A DNA stretch of 64,000 bases from assembly GCF_016595505.1 (NCBI RefSeq), contig NZ_JAENIL010000004.1, positions 168,130 through 232,129 on the forward strand. Direction: 5' to 3'. This DNA is from Pelagicoccus mobilis (lineage in GTDB: Bacteria > Verrucomicrobiota > Verrucomicrobiia > Opitutales > Opitutaceae). Shown here in pieces: positions 46,101-54,763 of the stretch. Each line of letters opens with the position of its first letter. The stretch's first letter is position 1. A program made the position numbers and the translations under genes. The notes under the pieces were generated by a model. It was not told the DNA's origin. It ran no database searches and saw only the letters and a list, made by a program, of their open reading frames with translations.

Positions 46101-46319
46101 ACCGATGCCACCAACAGGCATCCCGATGTATTTCAAGGTGCCGTCTTCCTTAGATCCGACAATCTTCGTATCCAAATCCCCACCCCGATGAGTGAGCGAC
46201 TCAATCCATTGGGAATCTAGATTCTTGTCACCTAGACCCATTGCTCCGGCATAAGCCGTCGCCAACAACCCAATACCTATCGACGGGAACTTCACGTTTC
46301 TATTTAGCCAGAACAACAA
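43170..46319 (-). CDS. GH116 / DUF608-type glycoside hydrolase
   Basis: Secreted protein of 1049 residues related to GBA2-type beta-glucosidases. A signal-like N-terminus (about 9-26) leads to IGMPVGGIGCGTVYLGGDGR, the typical start of the GH116 N-terminal beta-domain. This domain is interrupted by an inserted sandwich (about 285-450, with LEGERTANSHASAP) that could bind sugar. The (alpha/alpha)6 barrel has FWAWEGVGACAGTCTHVWGY, where Glu577 aligns with the family nucleophile. Asp692 in HNTLD lies where the acid/base segment is expected. GH116 enzymes cut beta-glucosides, beta-xylosides or N-acetylglucosaminides; the target here is unknown. The gene overlaps the end of GH2 C by 20 bases and the start of sulfatase F by 4. 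The bacterial DUF608 branch is barely characterised. Confidence 0.85.
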   Translation of the reverse strand: MLFWLNRNVKFPSIGIGLLATAYAGAMGLGDKNLDSQWIESLTHRGGDLDTKIVGSKEDGTLKYIGMPVGGIGCGTVYLGGDGRLFVWDIFNQFHEGVVANKAELPPELEVRYQSQHKGALLKERDGANYISPPTPERDPGGFEQGFGLRIGDRLQRFEEKHWAEVEFRGDWPIGTVSYRDPKTPVDVSLRAFSPFTPLELDDSALPVTVMEYTLRNTSSQPVTAALSGWLENAVGLHTRKSHGVELKSEFSEHSELRLLQHSAVLPKGRKASDKRPDIVFESFEGVNSYGTWKVEGDAFGTLPVHKHNVPDYMGGLKLEGERTANSHASAPGKTLAEKDESLGKLISPTFTIDRDYLHFLIGGGMDEKRLCLNLIVDGETVRSATGKESNAMEAAIFDLREWQGRKAHIEVIDSASGSWGNIGVDHIIFSDTEPDAELSFAEAGDFGSMALAVMDASASAIEYDGIPGWESEVLLQPGESKTVTFTISWNFPNIYKLWGFPDEKNYYSTRFVDAESVALYTAKNFARLKGNTEKWTRVWYDSTLPEWFMDRTLLTTNTLQTANSWIFDDGQFWAWEGVGACAGTCTHVWGYAQGVGRLFPSLERNLREVTDFGYAQDLETGMIDFRGVNNASAVDGQAGIVLRTLREHQMSPNSDFLKRVWPKCKFALEGLMHHDTDSDGILDGPQHNTLDSAWYGEVAWLSGHYLAAVKAGEALAHEMRDDEFADECRQLVERGSLNVVERLFDPKRGYFINRVDPSHPASVNSGTGCHIDQVFGQSWAFQVGLDRVLPAKEAHSALRKLWDHNFLTDVSQWRLENKPGRWYAVPGEGGLLMCTFPYPDWDYTRALGVNAKYAWSAMYFNECMSGFEYQVASHMVFEGEPDLIQKGLAITRTIHDRYNPSKRNPYNEIECSDHYARAAASYGVFLAACGFEYHGPDKQIGFDPRVSPEDFKAPFTSAEGWGSYRQQQNGDAMNAELVVEHGVLDVRTVTLRLPEGAKAGTASVSLNGIDVPCSTEIKEGRTVLSLSRDVELKEGQRLNILFKSDKVS

Positions 46320-48798
46320 TCTTCTCGCTCTTCAGGCCCTGGGATTTGGCCGTGAGGCGGATCTTGCCGCGTTCGCCCGCCTTCGAGCGAATGACCACGA
46401 GAGCCAATCCGTTGAAGACCTTGCGTTTTGTCGCTTGGAAGGACTCGTGGTTCGTCGGGTCGCCATTCCCGACCGCAATAATCTCACCGGGACCGTCGAT
46501 CGTATACTCAACCGAATTATGCGAGCGCGGCACCATCTGCCCCTTTTTGTCAGATACCTGAACGGTCACAAAAGCGAGATCCTGCCCATCGGGATTGATC
46601 ACATCCCGATCCACCGAAAGCGACAGTTTAGAAGCCTCGCCAGTAGTTTTCATAACTGCATCCGCCCAAGGCTTGCCGTTCTTGTAAGCAACAACCTTTA
46701 ACACGCCAGGTTCGTACACCACATCGTCCCAACGCAACCTGTATTCAAATTCTCCCATCTTCCTGCGGCCAAGCGATTCGCCATTGAGGAAAAGCTCCGC
46801 TTCGTCGCCTGAAGTATAAACATGTACGGGAGTGACTTTCCCAATACGCTCTTCCCAGTTCCAATGCGGCAAGATGTGAGCCATTGGCAGATCCGGACGC
46901 CAGCGAGCCTGATACAGGTAGAAGCGATCCTTCGGGAAGCCACACAGGTCTACGATTCCAAAGTACGAACTACGAGGAGGGATGTTGCCTCCGAGTTTCT
47001 CCAGTTCCTTTCGCATCTTTTCGCGCTCTACTGGATCCGTGAAGTTCAGCAAATTGGTTGTATCCTTATTATAAGGAGTCGGCTCGCCAATATAGTCGAA
47101 GCCCGTCCAAACGAACTCGCCGAATATCTGTGGGAATCGATCCAAGGCTTCAAACTCGACATCCGGCTTGTAAGCCCAAGGCGGGGCTGCGAGGTCGTAG
47201 CTACTCACTTGGAAGTAACCACCATTGCCTTGGTCCTTCTCGTCAACGACAGGGAAGAAATACTCCCCGCGAGAACTTACGCATGATGCGGTCTCGCTTC
47301 CATAGAGAGGGATATCAGGATTACGCTCAATAAACTGCTTGTACACGCGAGCGTTCTCCTTGGCTTTGTAGTTGTATCCAAATACATCCTGCGTCTTTTG
47401 AAACCCATTGAAGCCGGACTTCTCGTTATTACAGCCAGCGCTCACCGGGCGAGTCGGGTCCTCGTCATGCACGATATCTGTCAGGCGCTGCGACACCGCT
47501 ATGCCAGCTTTATTGTTCTGTTCTTTGATCTCGTTCCCGGTACTCCACATCACCACACTGGGGTGGTTACGGTCGCGTTTGATCATGGCTCGCAGATCCT
47601 TCTCGTGCCACTCCGGAAAGAATCGGCTGTAATCGTTTTCCGCCTTGCCCCTACCCCAAACATCAAAGGCCTCGTCTTGTACCAAGATTCCCATACGATC
47701 GCACAGATCGAGCAACTCCGGAGCGGGCGGGTTGTGAGCAGTACGGATGGCGTTGCAGCCCATCTCCTTCAAAATCTCAATCTGACGTTCAATAGCTCGC
47801 GTATTGATAGCCGCTCCGAGAGGTCCGAGATCGTGATGCTGACACACCCCCTTCATGAAAACCTTCTCTCCATTTAGGAAGAAGCCTTCGGGTTTGTACT
47901 CAATCGTTCGAATACCAAAGGTAGTCTCAACTGTATCCACTACCACACCCTTTCGCATGACCTGCGTCTTCAGCGTATAAAGATTAGGACTCTCGAGATC
48001 CCAGAGCTTCGGGTTGGCTATGATCAATGTGCTGTTTGCACCTGAGGACTTCACTCCCGTTTCGATCACTTCATGAACCACCTCGACGCCATCATCGGAG
48101 CCACGGACTTCAGTCTCGATTTTCACCTCGGCAGATTCAGCCGAAATTTCCGGAGTCGTAATATAGACTCCCCAATGGTCCACGTGAACAGGGTTGGTTT
48201 TTACCAAGCGAACATTACGATAGATACCGCCCCCTGGATACCAACGGGATGACTCAGGTTTGTTGTCGAGCCGTACAGCAATCACGTTCTCACCACCAAA
48301 GTTAACAGCATCGGTAAGCTCGATACGAAAGGACGCGTAGCCGTACGGCCAACCACCGACCTTCTCTCCATTGAGATAGACGGTGCTATCGCTCATCGCC
48401 CCATCGAAATCTATGTAGATTCGCTTGCCGACATCCTCATCGCTTAGCTCGAAGGACTTTCGATACCAGCCTATTCCAGCCCACGGTAGCTTGCCCGTTC
48501 GATTTGGCAGGTCCTCTCGAAACGGACCTTCGATACCCCAGTCATGCGGAAGGTTGAGTTTTCGCCAACCTGCGTCATCAAAGGACGGTGCCTCTAGACC
48601 AGTCGGCTCCGCCCGTTCGCTTCCATCCGGCATTGGACCAAAGCGATCAAAACGCCAGTCCGCATTGAAGTTCGAGACCTCTCGAGCTCCCAGCAAGGAT
48701 GTCGCCAAAACAAGGATACCGGCTAAGCCAAACGTTCGTCCAATGAGCCGACATCGAGCCCAGCCGGCACCTTTTGTGCGTGTAGGAAAATTCTTCAT
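46300..48798 (-). CDS. GH2 beta-glycosidase C
   Basis: Secreted GH2 enzyme of 832 residues from the ATG at 48798 (MKNFPTRTKGAGWARCRLIG, then a hydrophobic signal). The earlier ATG at 48837 would overlap the upstream gene. Sandwich domain with LPHDWGIEG and GIGWYRKSF (about 40-215), Ig-like domain, and a TIM barrel with acid/base Glu423 in STGNE and nucleophile Glu502 in YGSETA. The segment VFGYNYK...Y lies just before the nucleophile. DUF4982-like and C-terminal sandwich domains follow (about 640-830). It starts one base after the stop of the esterase-GH29 fusion and ends inside the GH116 gene, so all three are made from one transcript. Beta-galactosidase or a related activity is likely; it is distinct from GH2 A and B in its barrel loops. 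Confidence 0.92.
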   Translation of the reverse strand: MKNFPTRTKGAGWARCRLIGRTFGLAGILVLATSLLGAREVSNFNADWRFDRFGPMPDGSERAEPTGLEAPSFDDAGWRKLNLPHDWGIEGPFREDLPNRTGKLPWAGIGWYRKSFELSDEDVGKRIYIDFDGAMSDSTVYLNGEKVGGWPYGYASFRIELTDAVNFGGENVIAVRLDNKPESSRWYPGGGIYRNVRLVKTNPVHVDHWGVYITTPEISAESAEVKIETEVRGSDDGVEVVHEVIETGVKSSGANSTLIIANPKLWDLESPNLYTLKTQVMRKGVVVDTVETTFGIRTIEYKPEGFFLNGEKVFMKGVCQHHDLGPLGAAINTRAIERQIEILKEMGCNAIRTAHNPPAPELLDLCDRMGILVQDEAFDVWGRGKAENDYSRFFPEWHEKDLRAMIKRDRNHPSVVMWSTGNEIKEQNNKAGIAVSQRLTDIVHDEDPTRPVSAGCNNEKSGFNGFQKTQDVFGYNYKAKENARVYKQFIERNPDIPLYGSETASCVSSRGEYFFPVVDEKDQGNGGYFQVSSYDLAAPPWAYKPDVEFEALDRFPQIFGEFVWTGFDYIGEPTPYNKDTTNLLNFTDPVEREKMRKELEKLGGNIPPRSSYFGIVDLCGFPKDRFYLYQARWRPDLPMAHILPHWNWEERIGKVTPVHVYTSGDEAELFLNGESLGRRKMGEFEYRLRWDDVVYEPGVLKVVAYKNGKPWADAVMKTTGEASKLSLSVDRDVINPDGQDLAFVTVQVSDKKGQMVPRSHNSVEYTIDGPGEIIAVGNGDPTNHESFQATKRKVFNGLALVVIRSKAGERGKIRLTAKSQGLKSEKIVVLAK

Positions 48799-48799
48799 A

Positions 48800-51070
48800 C
48801 TACAAAAAACGTATTTCGATAACTTCGTGTAATCCATCCGGACCGGCCGATGGATTGTTGATCATTAAAGTACCAGCCTCATACCTAAACGGGACAGCTT
48901 CGCCTGTTCGCAAGGACTTGGCTGACGTTATTCGTGGAACATTGTTTACTCGAATCGGCTTCCCCGGCTCGCAGTGTTCGTAAAACGCCCCTTTCTGCCA
49001 TTGCGATTCACCAGGCCGCGCGTGCAGGTACCAGATTCCCCCATCTTTAGAGGTAGTAACGGGAACATTGGATTCCTCTGGAAAATGAGTCCCCTCAACC
49101 TCGAACATGGAAACAGCGCCCCACTCCATCCAGCGTCCCATTTTAGCGAACGCATCATAGTTTGCTTCCGGCAGCGTACCGTCTTCGCGAGGCTTGATAT
49201 TAAGCAACATATTGCCGCCCCAACAACGCACCCGAGCGAGAGCAAACAGTATGCCCTCCAAACCACCAACGTGCTCACTATCGCCAGTGCGGCCTTCGTA
49301 AAACCAACCCTTTCCTCGGTTGAAATTCATACACACCTCCCACTTTCGGCCAAGCTTCTGCAGGAGCTTCATGTTCTCCCAATTGACCATATGGAAATTC
49401 TCTGGAGTTACGTAATGCGCGCCCGGATACGTTCCTTTCTTAACGCCTCCATGATGGAAGTTGCCACGGTTATTAAAGAGCATGTTCGGGTTGTATCTCT
49501 CGGCTGTCTCTTCGAGAGAAACTGGCAACCCCGAGTCCCACCACCATAGGTCAGGCCGATAACGATCCATGACCTCAAACGCGATCTGCCTTTTTTGCTC
49601 AACAATATCCATTGGTAGAGCTTCTAAAGTCTGAGCATCAAATGGCTGGCCGGCGAAGTTCCACCCCTTCTCTTTGTCCCAGCTGTAGTTCATGTATTCG
49701 CGATCCAACCACCAATCGACACCCGAGAAATAAAATCCGAGCTTCATGCCGTTGTTACGCACCGCATCAGCGTAGGGCTGAAGCAAGTCACGACCTTCGA
49801 GGTAGGTCTGGGTTCCCAAGTCGCTATGTGCACTCGGCCAAAGCGTATACCCGTCATGATGCTTGGAAGTAAGGACCGCATAACGAAAACCAGCCTTGCT
49901 AGCCGCCTTCATCCACGGTTCAGGATCATAGCTCTTTGCCGTGAATTTTCCCATCGAGGTTTCGTAGTACTCTTTGGCAATCACCATAGGACGGTTCGAG
50001 CCGTCCTTGGCCTGTCGCCTCATCACCCAAGGAGAACCATAATGCGCGGAAGCCGGACCCCAGTGCATAAACAACCCGAGTCCGGCGTCCTCGAACCAGT
50101 CCGCTTCTTTAGGCATGGGCAGAGGATTCGAGAGCTTCAGGCGCCAATGCAGGCCATCTTCGCTCGCCCCATCCATCTTGGCAGCGAGTTCGGCGATCTC
50201 CTTGTTATCAGCGTCTTCTTTATTCGGAAGATAGCCGAGAGAAGTCAAAAACGTATCCGCGTCTTGCAGCGTCTGAAAATACATCTTTTCGCTGCGCTCT
50301 CGATTGAAGAATGCGTGTGGCTGCCCCTTATAGATGATCAAATCGCAACGAAGCCCCAGTTCACTCATTCTTTCTTTGTAAGCCTTCGCACTCTTAGCCT
50401 TGAAAGCCGTATCCAAAGATCCGGTAAGGATGAGAGTTGGCGGAGCATCCGAACCAATGTTGTGCAAGGGCGAAAAGTCGCGCCAATACTCCTTTACCCG
50501 ATTGTGCCCGAACCCGATTGAACTGTTGTCAGCTACGGGATTCAGGAGCACCAAGGCATCAGGAACGCAGCTAATAGCAGTATCCTCACCTTCCTCATCA
50601 TACTTCCTCAAGGTCGCTGTGGCAGCTGCCATGTGCCCGCCAGCAGAACCTCCCCCAGCAGCAATTCTATTCGGATCGATTCCTAACTCGTCTGCATGAG
50701 CGCGAACCCAGCGAATTGCGGACTTAGCATCTTTGACACACTCTTGGGGAGTTGTTCCGTGCCCTTTTTCTGTACGGTAGGAAGCTGTCATAGCTACCAT
50801 ACCGCGCTCCGCGAGGTATTCACACTGCCCTGAGAAATGGGTGTATCCACCGCCTCGCCATCCTCCACCGTGGAAGAAAACGATAGCTGGAGTCTTGTGG
50901 CTAGTATCGTGTCCGGGCGGTTCGAAAATATGTAGTTTCAGCTCAACGTCACCGATCGTCTTGTATATTTCAATACGGTCTGCAGACGGTAGCCCTTGAT
51001 CACCCGTTGCGGTAAGCCCCCCTAAAAACAGGGCAGAAATGAGAATAGAAATATGTAGTTTGGGAAACAT
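48800..51070 (-). CDS. Esterase - GH29 alpha-L-fucosidase fusion
   Basis: Two enzymes in one secreted chain of 756 residues from the ATG at 51070 (MFPKLHISILISALFLGG). The longer frame from 51196 covers hairpins and lacks a signal peptide. The first half (about 25-290) is an alpha/beta-hydrolase with HGGGWRGGG, GGGSAGG (Ser142) and a C-terminal GQPHAFFN His, a paralogue of the esterase at 21358. The second half (about 320-756) is GH29. It has WFEDAGLGLFMHWGP, then TSKHHDGYTLWPS, the nucleophile segment DLWWWDSGLP with Asp512, and a C-terminal beta-domain. The enzyme would remove acyl groups and alpha-L-fucose from the same glycan. It is the first enzyme gene after receptor 3. GH29 also has L-galactosidases, so fucose is probable rather than certain. 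No frameshift is seen at the joint. Confidence 0.88.
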   Translation of the reverse strand: MFPKLHISILISALFLGGLTATGDQGLPSADRIEIYKTIGDVELKLHIFEPPGHDTSHKTPAIVFFHGGGWRGGGYTHFSGQCEYLAERGMVAMTASYRTEKGHGTTPQECVKDAKSAIRWVRAHADELGIDPNRIAAGGGSAGGHMAAATATLRKYDEEGEDTAISCVPDALVLLNPVADNSSIGFGHNRVKEYWRDFSPLHNIGSDAPPTLILTGSLDTAFKAKSAKAYKERMSELGLRCDLIIYKGQPHAFFNRERSEKMYFQTLQDADTFLTSLGYLPNKEDADNKEIAELAAKMDGASEDGLHWRLKLSNPLPMPKEADWFEDAGLGLFMHWGPASAHYGSPWVMRRQAKDGSNRPMVIAKEYYETSMGKFTAKSYDPEPWMKAASKAGFRYAVLTSKHHDGYTLWPSAHSDLGTQTYLEGRDLLQPYADAVRNNGMKLGFYFSGVDWWLDREYMNYSWDKEKGWNFAGQPFDAQTLEALPMDIVEQKRQIAFEVMDRYRPDLWWWDSGLPVSLEETAERYNPNMLFNNRGNFHHGGVKKGTYPGAHYVTPENFHMVNWENMKLLQKLGRKWEVCMNFNRGKGWFYEGRTGDSEHVGGLEGILFALARVRCWGGNMLLNIKPREDGTLPEANYDAFAKMGRWMEWGAVSMFEVEGTHFPEESNVPVTTSKDGGIWYLHARPGESQWQKGAFYEHCEPGKPIRVNNVPRITSAKSLRTGEAVPFRYEAGTLMINNPSAGPDGLHEVIEIRFL

Positions 51071-51100
51071 ATTTTGTCGGTCTAGCGGATCACGACATTT

Positions 51101-51165
51101 CATTAAGCACAGGAAACGTAGATGAGTCAGACACAGCCTTACCCAAGCACTTCCTGTGCATAATG
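51101..51165. repeat. Inverted repeat between receptor 3 and the fusion enzyme
   Basis: CATTAAGCACAGGAA (51101-51115) is repeated in reverse as TTCCTGTGCATAATG (51151-51165), 15 pairs with one mismatch around 35 bases. It can form a second stem just after the hairpin at 51179-51205 on the receptor 3 transcript. It may be an mRNA stabiliser or an operator. Confidence 0.5.
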
Positions 51166-51178
51166 AAAGTGCAGCAAT

Positions 51179-51205
51179 GCTCCACCCGCTACCCACGGGT
51201 GGAGC
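51179..51205 (-). terminator. Strong hairpin after receptor 3
   Basis: GCTCCACCCG (51179-51188) and CGGGTGGAGC (51196-51205) form a perfect 10-bp GC-rich stem with a 7-base loop, about 20 bases after the receptor 3 stop on the minus strand. No T-run follows, so it is better seen as an attenuator or RNA-stability element than a full terminator. Confidence 0.6.
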
Positions 51206-51226
51206 TAGTACTTAAACTACTACAAC

Positions 51227-54200
51227 CTAGAACTTAAATGAGTTGGTGAGCGTAACCTTTGTAGGTGGTGTGAAACGCGCGACCGCGAGCTCACCATCCG
51301 GATTACGGCGAACCGCCTGCATGCCGTCAGAACCGAACGCGTTCCAAGCGTTTAGACGAACGGTCCAATTGATACCGTTTTGGAACTTCTTACGATAGCT
51401 CAGGTTCACGTTGCCAGACCAGATGTCCGGATCGTAGAACGCATCTTCAAGGATCGGTACTACGAAGCCGTCTTCATTCCGATAGAATGGGTAACCGGTC
51501 GCGATCTTGTCTTGCCAGCGAACACCTGCGCCAACACCAAATCCCTTCAGGAAGTGGTCGTTTTGGAAGGTGTAATTAGCGACAAAGTTCACGCGCCACT
51601 TACGTTGCTCCTCACTCACTTGACCTTCCTTTGTCTGGGAGGCTGCAAGCGGTGATTCCACACGTTGGTCGTAACGACTTGCGAATGTGTTGTTCGCATC
51701 AGCGAGCGGATTGTCGCGGACGTTACCCAAACCGGACTCTTGGATATTTGCAGAAATCTGCTCGACCAGTCCTGCCGTAATCGGAGCAATTCCGCTCAGC
51801 GTGGTTTCCTGGAAAGCAACGTTTCCGGTCAAGCGAAGCCCCTTGATTGGGTTACCAGTAACCTCGAGTTCGAAACCTTCGGCACTTGAGTTAGTGATGC
51901 CTGTAACACTACCGAAATCATTGCTCACGACCATACCTGTCGCAGAATCATAGCGTGGGTTGAGGCGTGAACGAACTGGCTCAGGGAGCAAGCTTGCGTA
52001 CAACTCGTACATGTCGGCGTATGAGTTGACCATTACAGTCTGCCCGTCACCAGTGACGAACTCGTTCAAGGCTCCGTACTTTGGAGTCTTCATCGCATCG
52101 AACTCACCTGCATTGAAGGTCGCGTACATTCGAGTCAACGCGTCATGTGGACCGGATACAGGATCCCATTCGGAAGGATCGACTTCTGGAGTGTAGAACG
52201 GACGACCTGCGGCTTGCGCTTCAGCCAAACGTCCCATCCAGTTGGTGATGTTGTTGGTACTCCAGTTAACTGCTCCACCAGCTCCACCAGGGAGCGTGTT
52301 GTTGATGGAATCCGTTTCGAACCAGTTAGCGCGAATCGAGAGTTTACGGTCAAACATGTCTAGCATGAGGCCGTACTCTGTGGTCTCACCAGTAGGAGGC
52401 CCCATGATGTCACCCATGACAGAAGAACGACGACCGCCTGCGGGATCCCAGGAATCGGAGTAGTTATAGAACACGTTCAAGTCAGAGTTGAACGGCAACT
52501 CGAAGAGCAGCTTCTCCGGGAACTTCGCAACGATGCTATAGGAAGTCGAGTGCTCGCCAACAACGTCAGCTTCGTCTCTCAAGACCATCGCATCCGGATC
52601 GAATCCACCAGCATAACCACCGAATTCTTCATCCCAGAGGCGGGCGTTGGTAGAGTCATCTCCATCCGCATCAAGGTCTTTTTGGATACGAGTGGACACT
52701 TGGTCATAGCGATAGCCAAACAATGTGATGAGGTGGTTATCAAGGAACTTACTGTGAAGACTTCCTGACCACGAATCAGTGATTTGCTCATCCATCCAGC
52801 CGCCGGCCCAGAGCTCCTTGACCTGGAACTGGCCCTCTTGCTTAACCTTTGTTTCCCAGTCGGTGTAATACATTGTGTATACATCACCGTCTTGAGGTAG
52901 CTTCGCATGCATTGGGTAGATACGAACATCCTCCGGACCATTCGCATCGAGCATGCTGTCGCCAACATAAGCCATTGATACAACCAAGCGAGCCCAGTCG
53001 CCTTCACCCTTATTTACGAAGCGATTACCGCTTGTATAAGGGGAACCGTCAGCGAAGTTTCCACCCCAGTAGAGGTTGCTCGTCATACCGCGGTTATCAA
53101 CCGTCTCCTCCGCATAGACTCCAGTCACCGTATGACTTCCAAGGATGGATCCGAGACCACCTTCGAAGTACTCGCGAGAGTCAAGTGTAGCAAACGCGGT
53201 CGCTCTAAGAGCCTCCGAATCTACCCAGCGGTGAGAAGTAGGCAATCCGATGTTACGAATGATCGGGCGCGCTACATTCGGATTCTCCACCTGATTGTCG
53301 GCAGTGGAGTTCGGCAGTGTCTTTTGGATGTCGATACCGATCGAGTTGAACCCGAAAGTACCACCGTCCGGACCAGTGAACGGGAAGAAGGAGTCACGAT
53401 GATAGCCTTGCTTGTCGAAACTGAACTCGAGACCAGCCTTTCCGTCCCACATCAATTGCTCGATTACAACGTTCTGTACATCGTAGCTTTCGTTTCTGCG
53501 ATTGGTATCGCCAGTGAGCTGGTGGTTTTCGTAGTCGAAAACCTTTGTATCCATAATTACTGGATCCGTGAATCCAGCACCTTGGTACTGGCCGTTCGAG
53601 AAGATCGAACGAGTCGTCTGGAAACCGTAGTTTTGACCCAGGTTAGAACCCTGGCCACCTGCCAAGTCCGAACCGGGGATCCCCATGTTCGCTGTTCCGT
53701 CGCCTGAGCCATTGTAGAACACTCCCAACTGTTGGAAATATGGGAAACCGAGAACGGTCTTGCCCCACGAGCCTTCGTTTGCGTTGCGAAGGTACTTTGG
53801 TATCAGCTTAGATGGGTTGATGAAGCCTGGAACCTTCACACCCAGATCGAGATACTTCTCCTTAGGCAGCGTGTGATCCCAATTGAACCAATCGGTGAAC
53901 GCATCATTTGGCGGGATAACGTTTACTGGATTCTCCTTGAGGGTCGCGACTTCAGCATTCGCGCGGAGAGTCGTACGGCCTAGAAAGCCTCCATCGTCGC
54001 CCTTGCGCAAGACGCTGTTAAGAGCGATAAACGCACGTCGATCATCCTGAAACGCTGGCTCCTGCTGGAACTTCTGATCTTCGCGCATCAGATTGAAGCG
54101 AATCGCCAAGCGGTCATCGATCAGGACCATGTTGTGGTCCAAAGTCGTCCGGTGGCCGCCCTCGTTATCGAAGGAGAGCGAGAACTCAGTCGGCATGTCT

Positions 54201-54763
54201 GAAAAGGATGCCTTCTTAGTCGTGTTGTTGATGACACCACCAAGCTGCCCGACACCGAACAGGATGGAGTTAGGTCCGCGATTCAAAGTTACGCGGGAGG
54301 TGTTGTAGCGATCGAATGGGATCGGTGAACGGAAGTAGTCCCGGGTATTCTGCGCTCTGGCCAAACCACGAACACGCTGGTTTCCCTGCGGGTTGTCACG
54401 AGCTCCGGTCTGGTTGACACGACCTGTCACCGTGCCACCGGCAAAGTTACCTTGCGAACCGCCGATTTCGGTATTGGGCGTAAACGTCAAAAGAGTGGAT
54501 GCATCCGTAATGCCCGTATCATCCATGAACTCCTCAGTGATGATAGAAATGGCGGTGCCCACCTCGTTCAGATTGGTCTTGAGACGTGTGCCTGCGAGCG
54601 TGCTGGTGGCACGATAGCCTTCGTTATCCTCTGCAGTCACCGTAAACGGGCTGAGCTCGAATATCTCTTCACTTGCGTCGTCATCTTGAGCCAAGATATC
54701 CGGGCAAATGGAAGCGCCTCCTAACAACAGGAACACGCTTAGTGGGGTATACGATTTTTTCAT
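51227..54763 (-). CDS. TonB-dependent outer-membrane receptor 3
   Basis: Outer-membrane receptor of 1178 residues, the largest of the three. A signal peptide (about 1-25) is followed by EEIFELSPFTVTAEDNEGYR and TLAGTRLKTNLNEVG. The plug holds LNRGPNSILFGVGQLGGVIN, and the long barrel ends in ...TNSFKF. It shares with receptor 1 the FTP..E.GG and barrel-end segments, suggesting a common ancestor and related ligands. It follows HTCS3 directly and heads the enzyme-rich operon (esterase-GH29, GH2, GH116, sulfatase F and so on). It is therefore the best candidate importer of the main substrate of the region. No SusD-like glycan-binding lipoprotein is present. Confidence 0.93.
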   Translation of the reverse strand: MKKSYTPLSVFLLLGGASICPDILAQDDDASEEIFELSPFTVTAEDNEGYRATSTLAGTRLKTNLNEVGTAISIITEEFMDDTGITDASTLLTFTPNTEIGGSQGNFAGGTVTGRVNQTGARDNPQGNQRVRGLARAQNTRDYFRSPIPFDRYNTSRVTLNRGPNSILFGVGQLGGVINNTTKKASFSDMPTEFSLSFDNEGGHRTTLDHNMVLIDDRLAIRFNLMREDQKFQQEPAFQDDRRAFIALNSVLRKGDDGGFLGRTTLRANAEVATLKENPVNVIPPNDAFTDWFNWDHTLPKEKYLDLGVKVPGFINPSKLIPKYLRNANEGSWGKTVLGFPYFQQLGVFYNGSGDGTANMGIPGSDLAGGQGSNLGQNYGFQTTRSIFSNGQYQGAGFTDPVIMDTKVFDYENHQLTGDTNRRNESYDVQNVVIEQLMWDGKAGLEFSFDKQGYHRDSFFPFTGPDGGTFGFNSIGIDIQKTLPNSTADNQVENPNVARPIIRNIGLPTSHRWVDSEALRATAFATLDSREYFEGGLGSILGSHTVTGVYAEETVDNRGMTSNLYWGGNFADGSPYTSGNRFVNKGEGDWARLVVSMAYVGDSMLDANGPEDVRIYPMHAKLPQDGDVYTMYYTDWETKVKQEGQFQVKELWAGGWMDEQITDSWSGSLHSKFLDNHLITLFGYRYDQVSTRIQKDLDADGDDSTNARLWDEEFGGYAGGFDPDAMVLRDEADVVGEHSTSYSIVAKFPEKLLFELPFNSDLNVFYNYSDSWDPAGGRRSSVMGDIMGPPTGETTEYGLMLDMFDRKLSIRANWFETDSINNTLPGGAGGAVNWSTNNITNWMGRLAEAQAAGRPFYTPEVDPSEWDPVSGPHDALTRMYATFNAGEFDAMKTPKYGALNEFVTGDGQTVMVNSYADMYELYASLLPEPVRSRLNPRYDSATGMVVSNDFGSVTGITNSSAEGFELEVTGNPIKGLRLTGNVAFQETTLSGIAPITAGLVEQISANIQESGLGNVRDNPLADANNTFASRYDQRVESPLAASQTKEGQVSEEQRKWRVNFVANYTFQNDHFLKGFGVGAGVRWQDKIATGYPFYRNEDGFVVPILEDAFYDPDIWSGNVNLSYRKKFQNGINWTVRLNAWNAFGSDGMQAVRRNPDGELAVARFTPPTKVTLTNSFKF

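Noticed and set aside
51071..51196. Longer start of the esterase-GH29 fusion
   Set aside because: The extension would be translated from the hairpin region and lacks signal character; the ATG at 51070 begins a good signal peptide.
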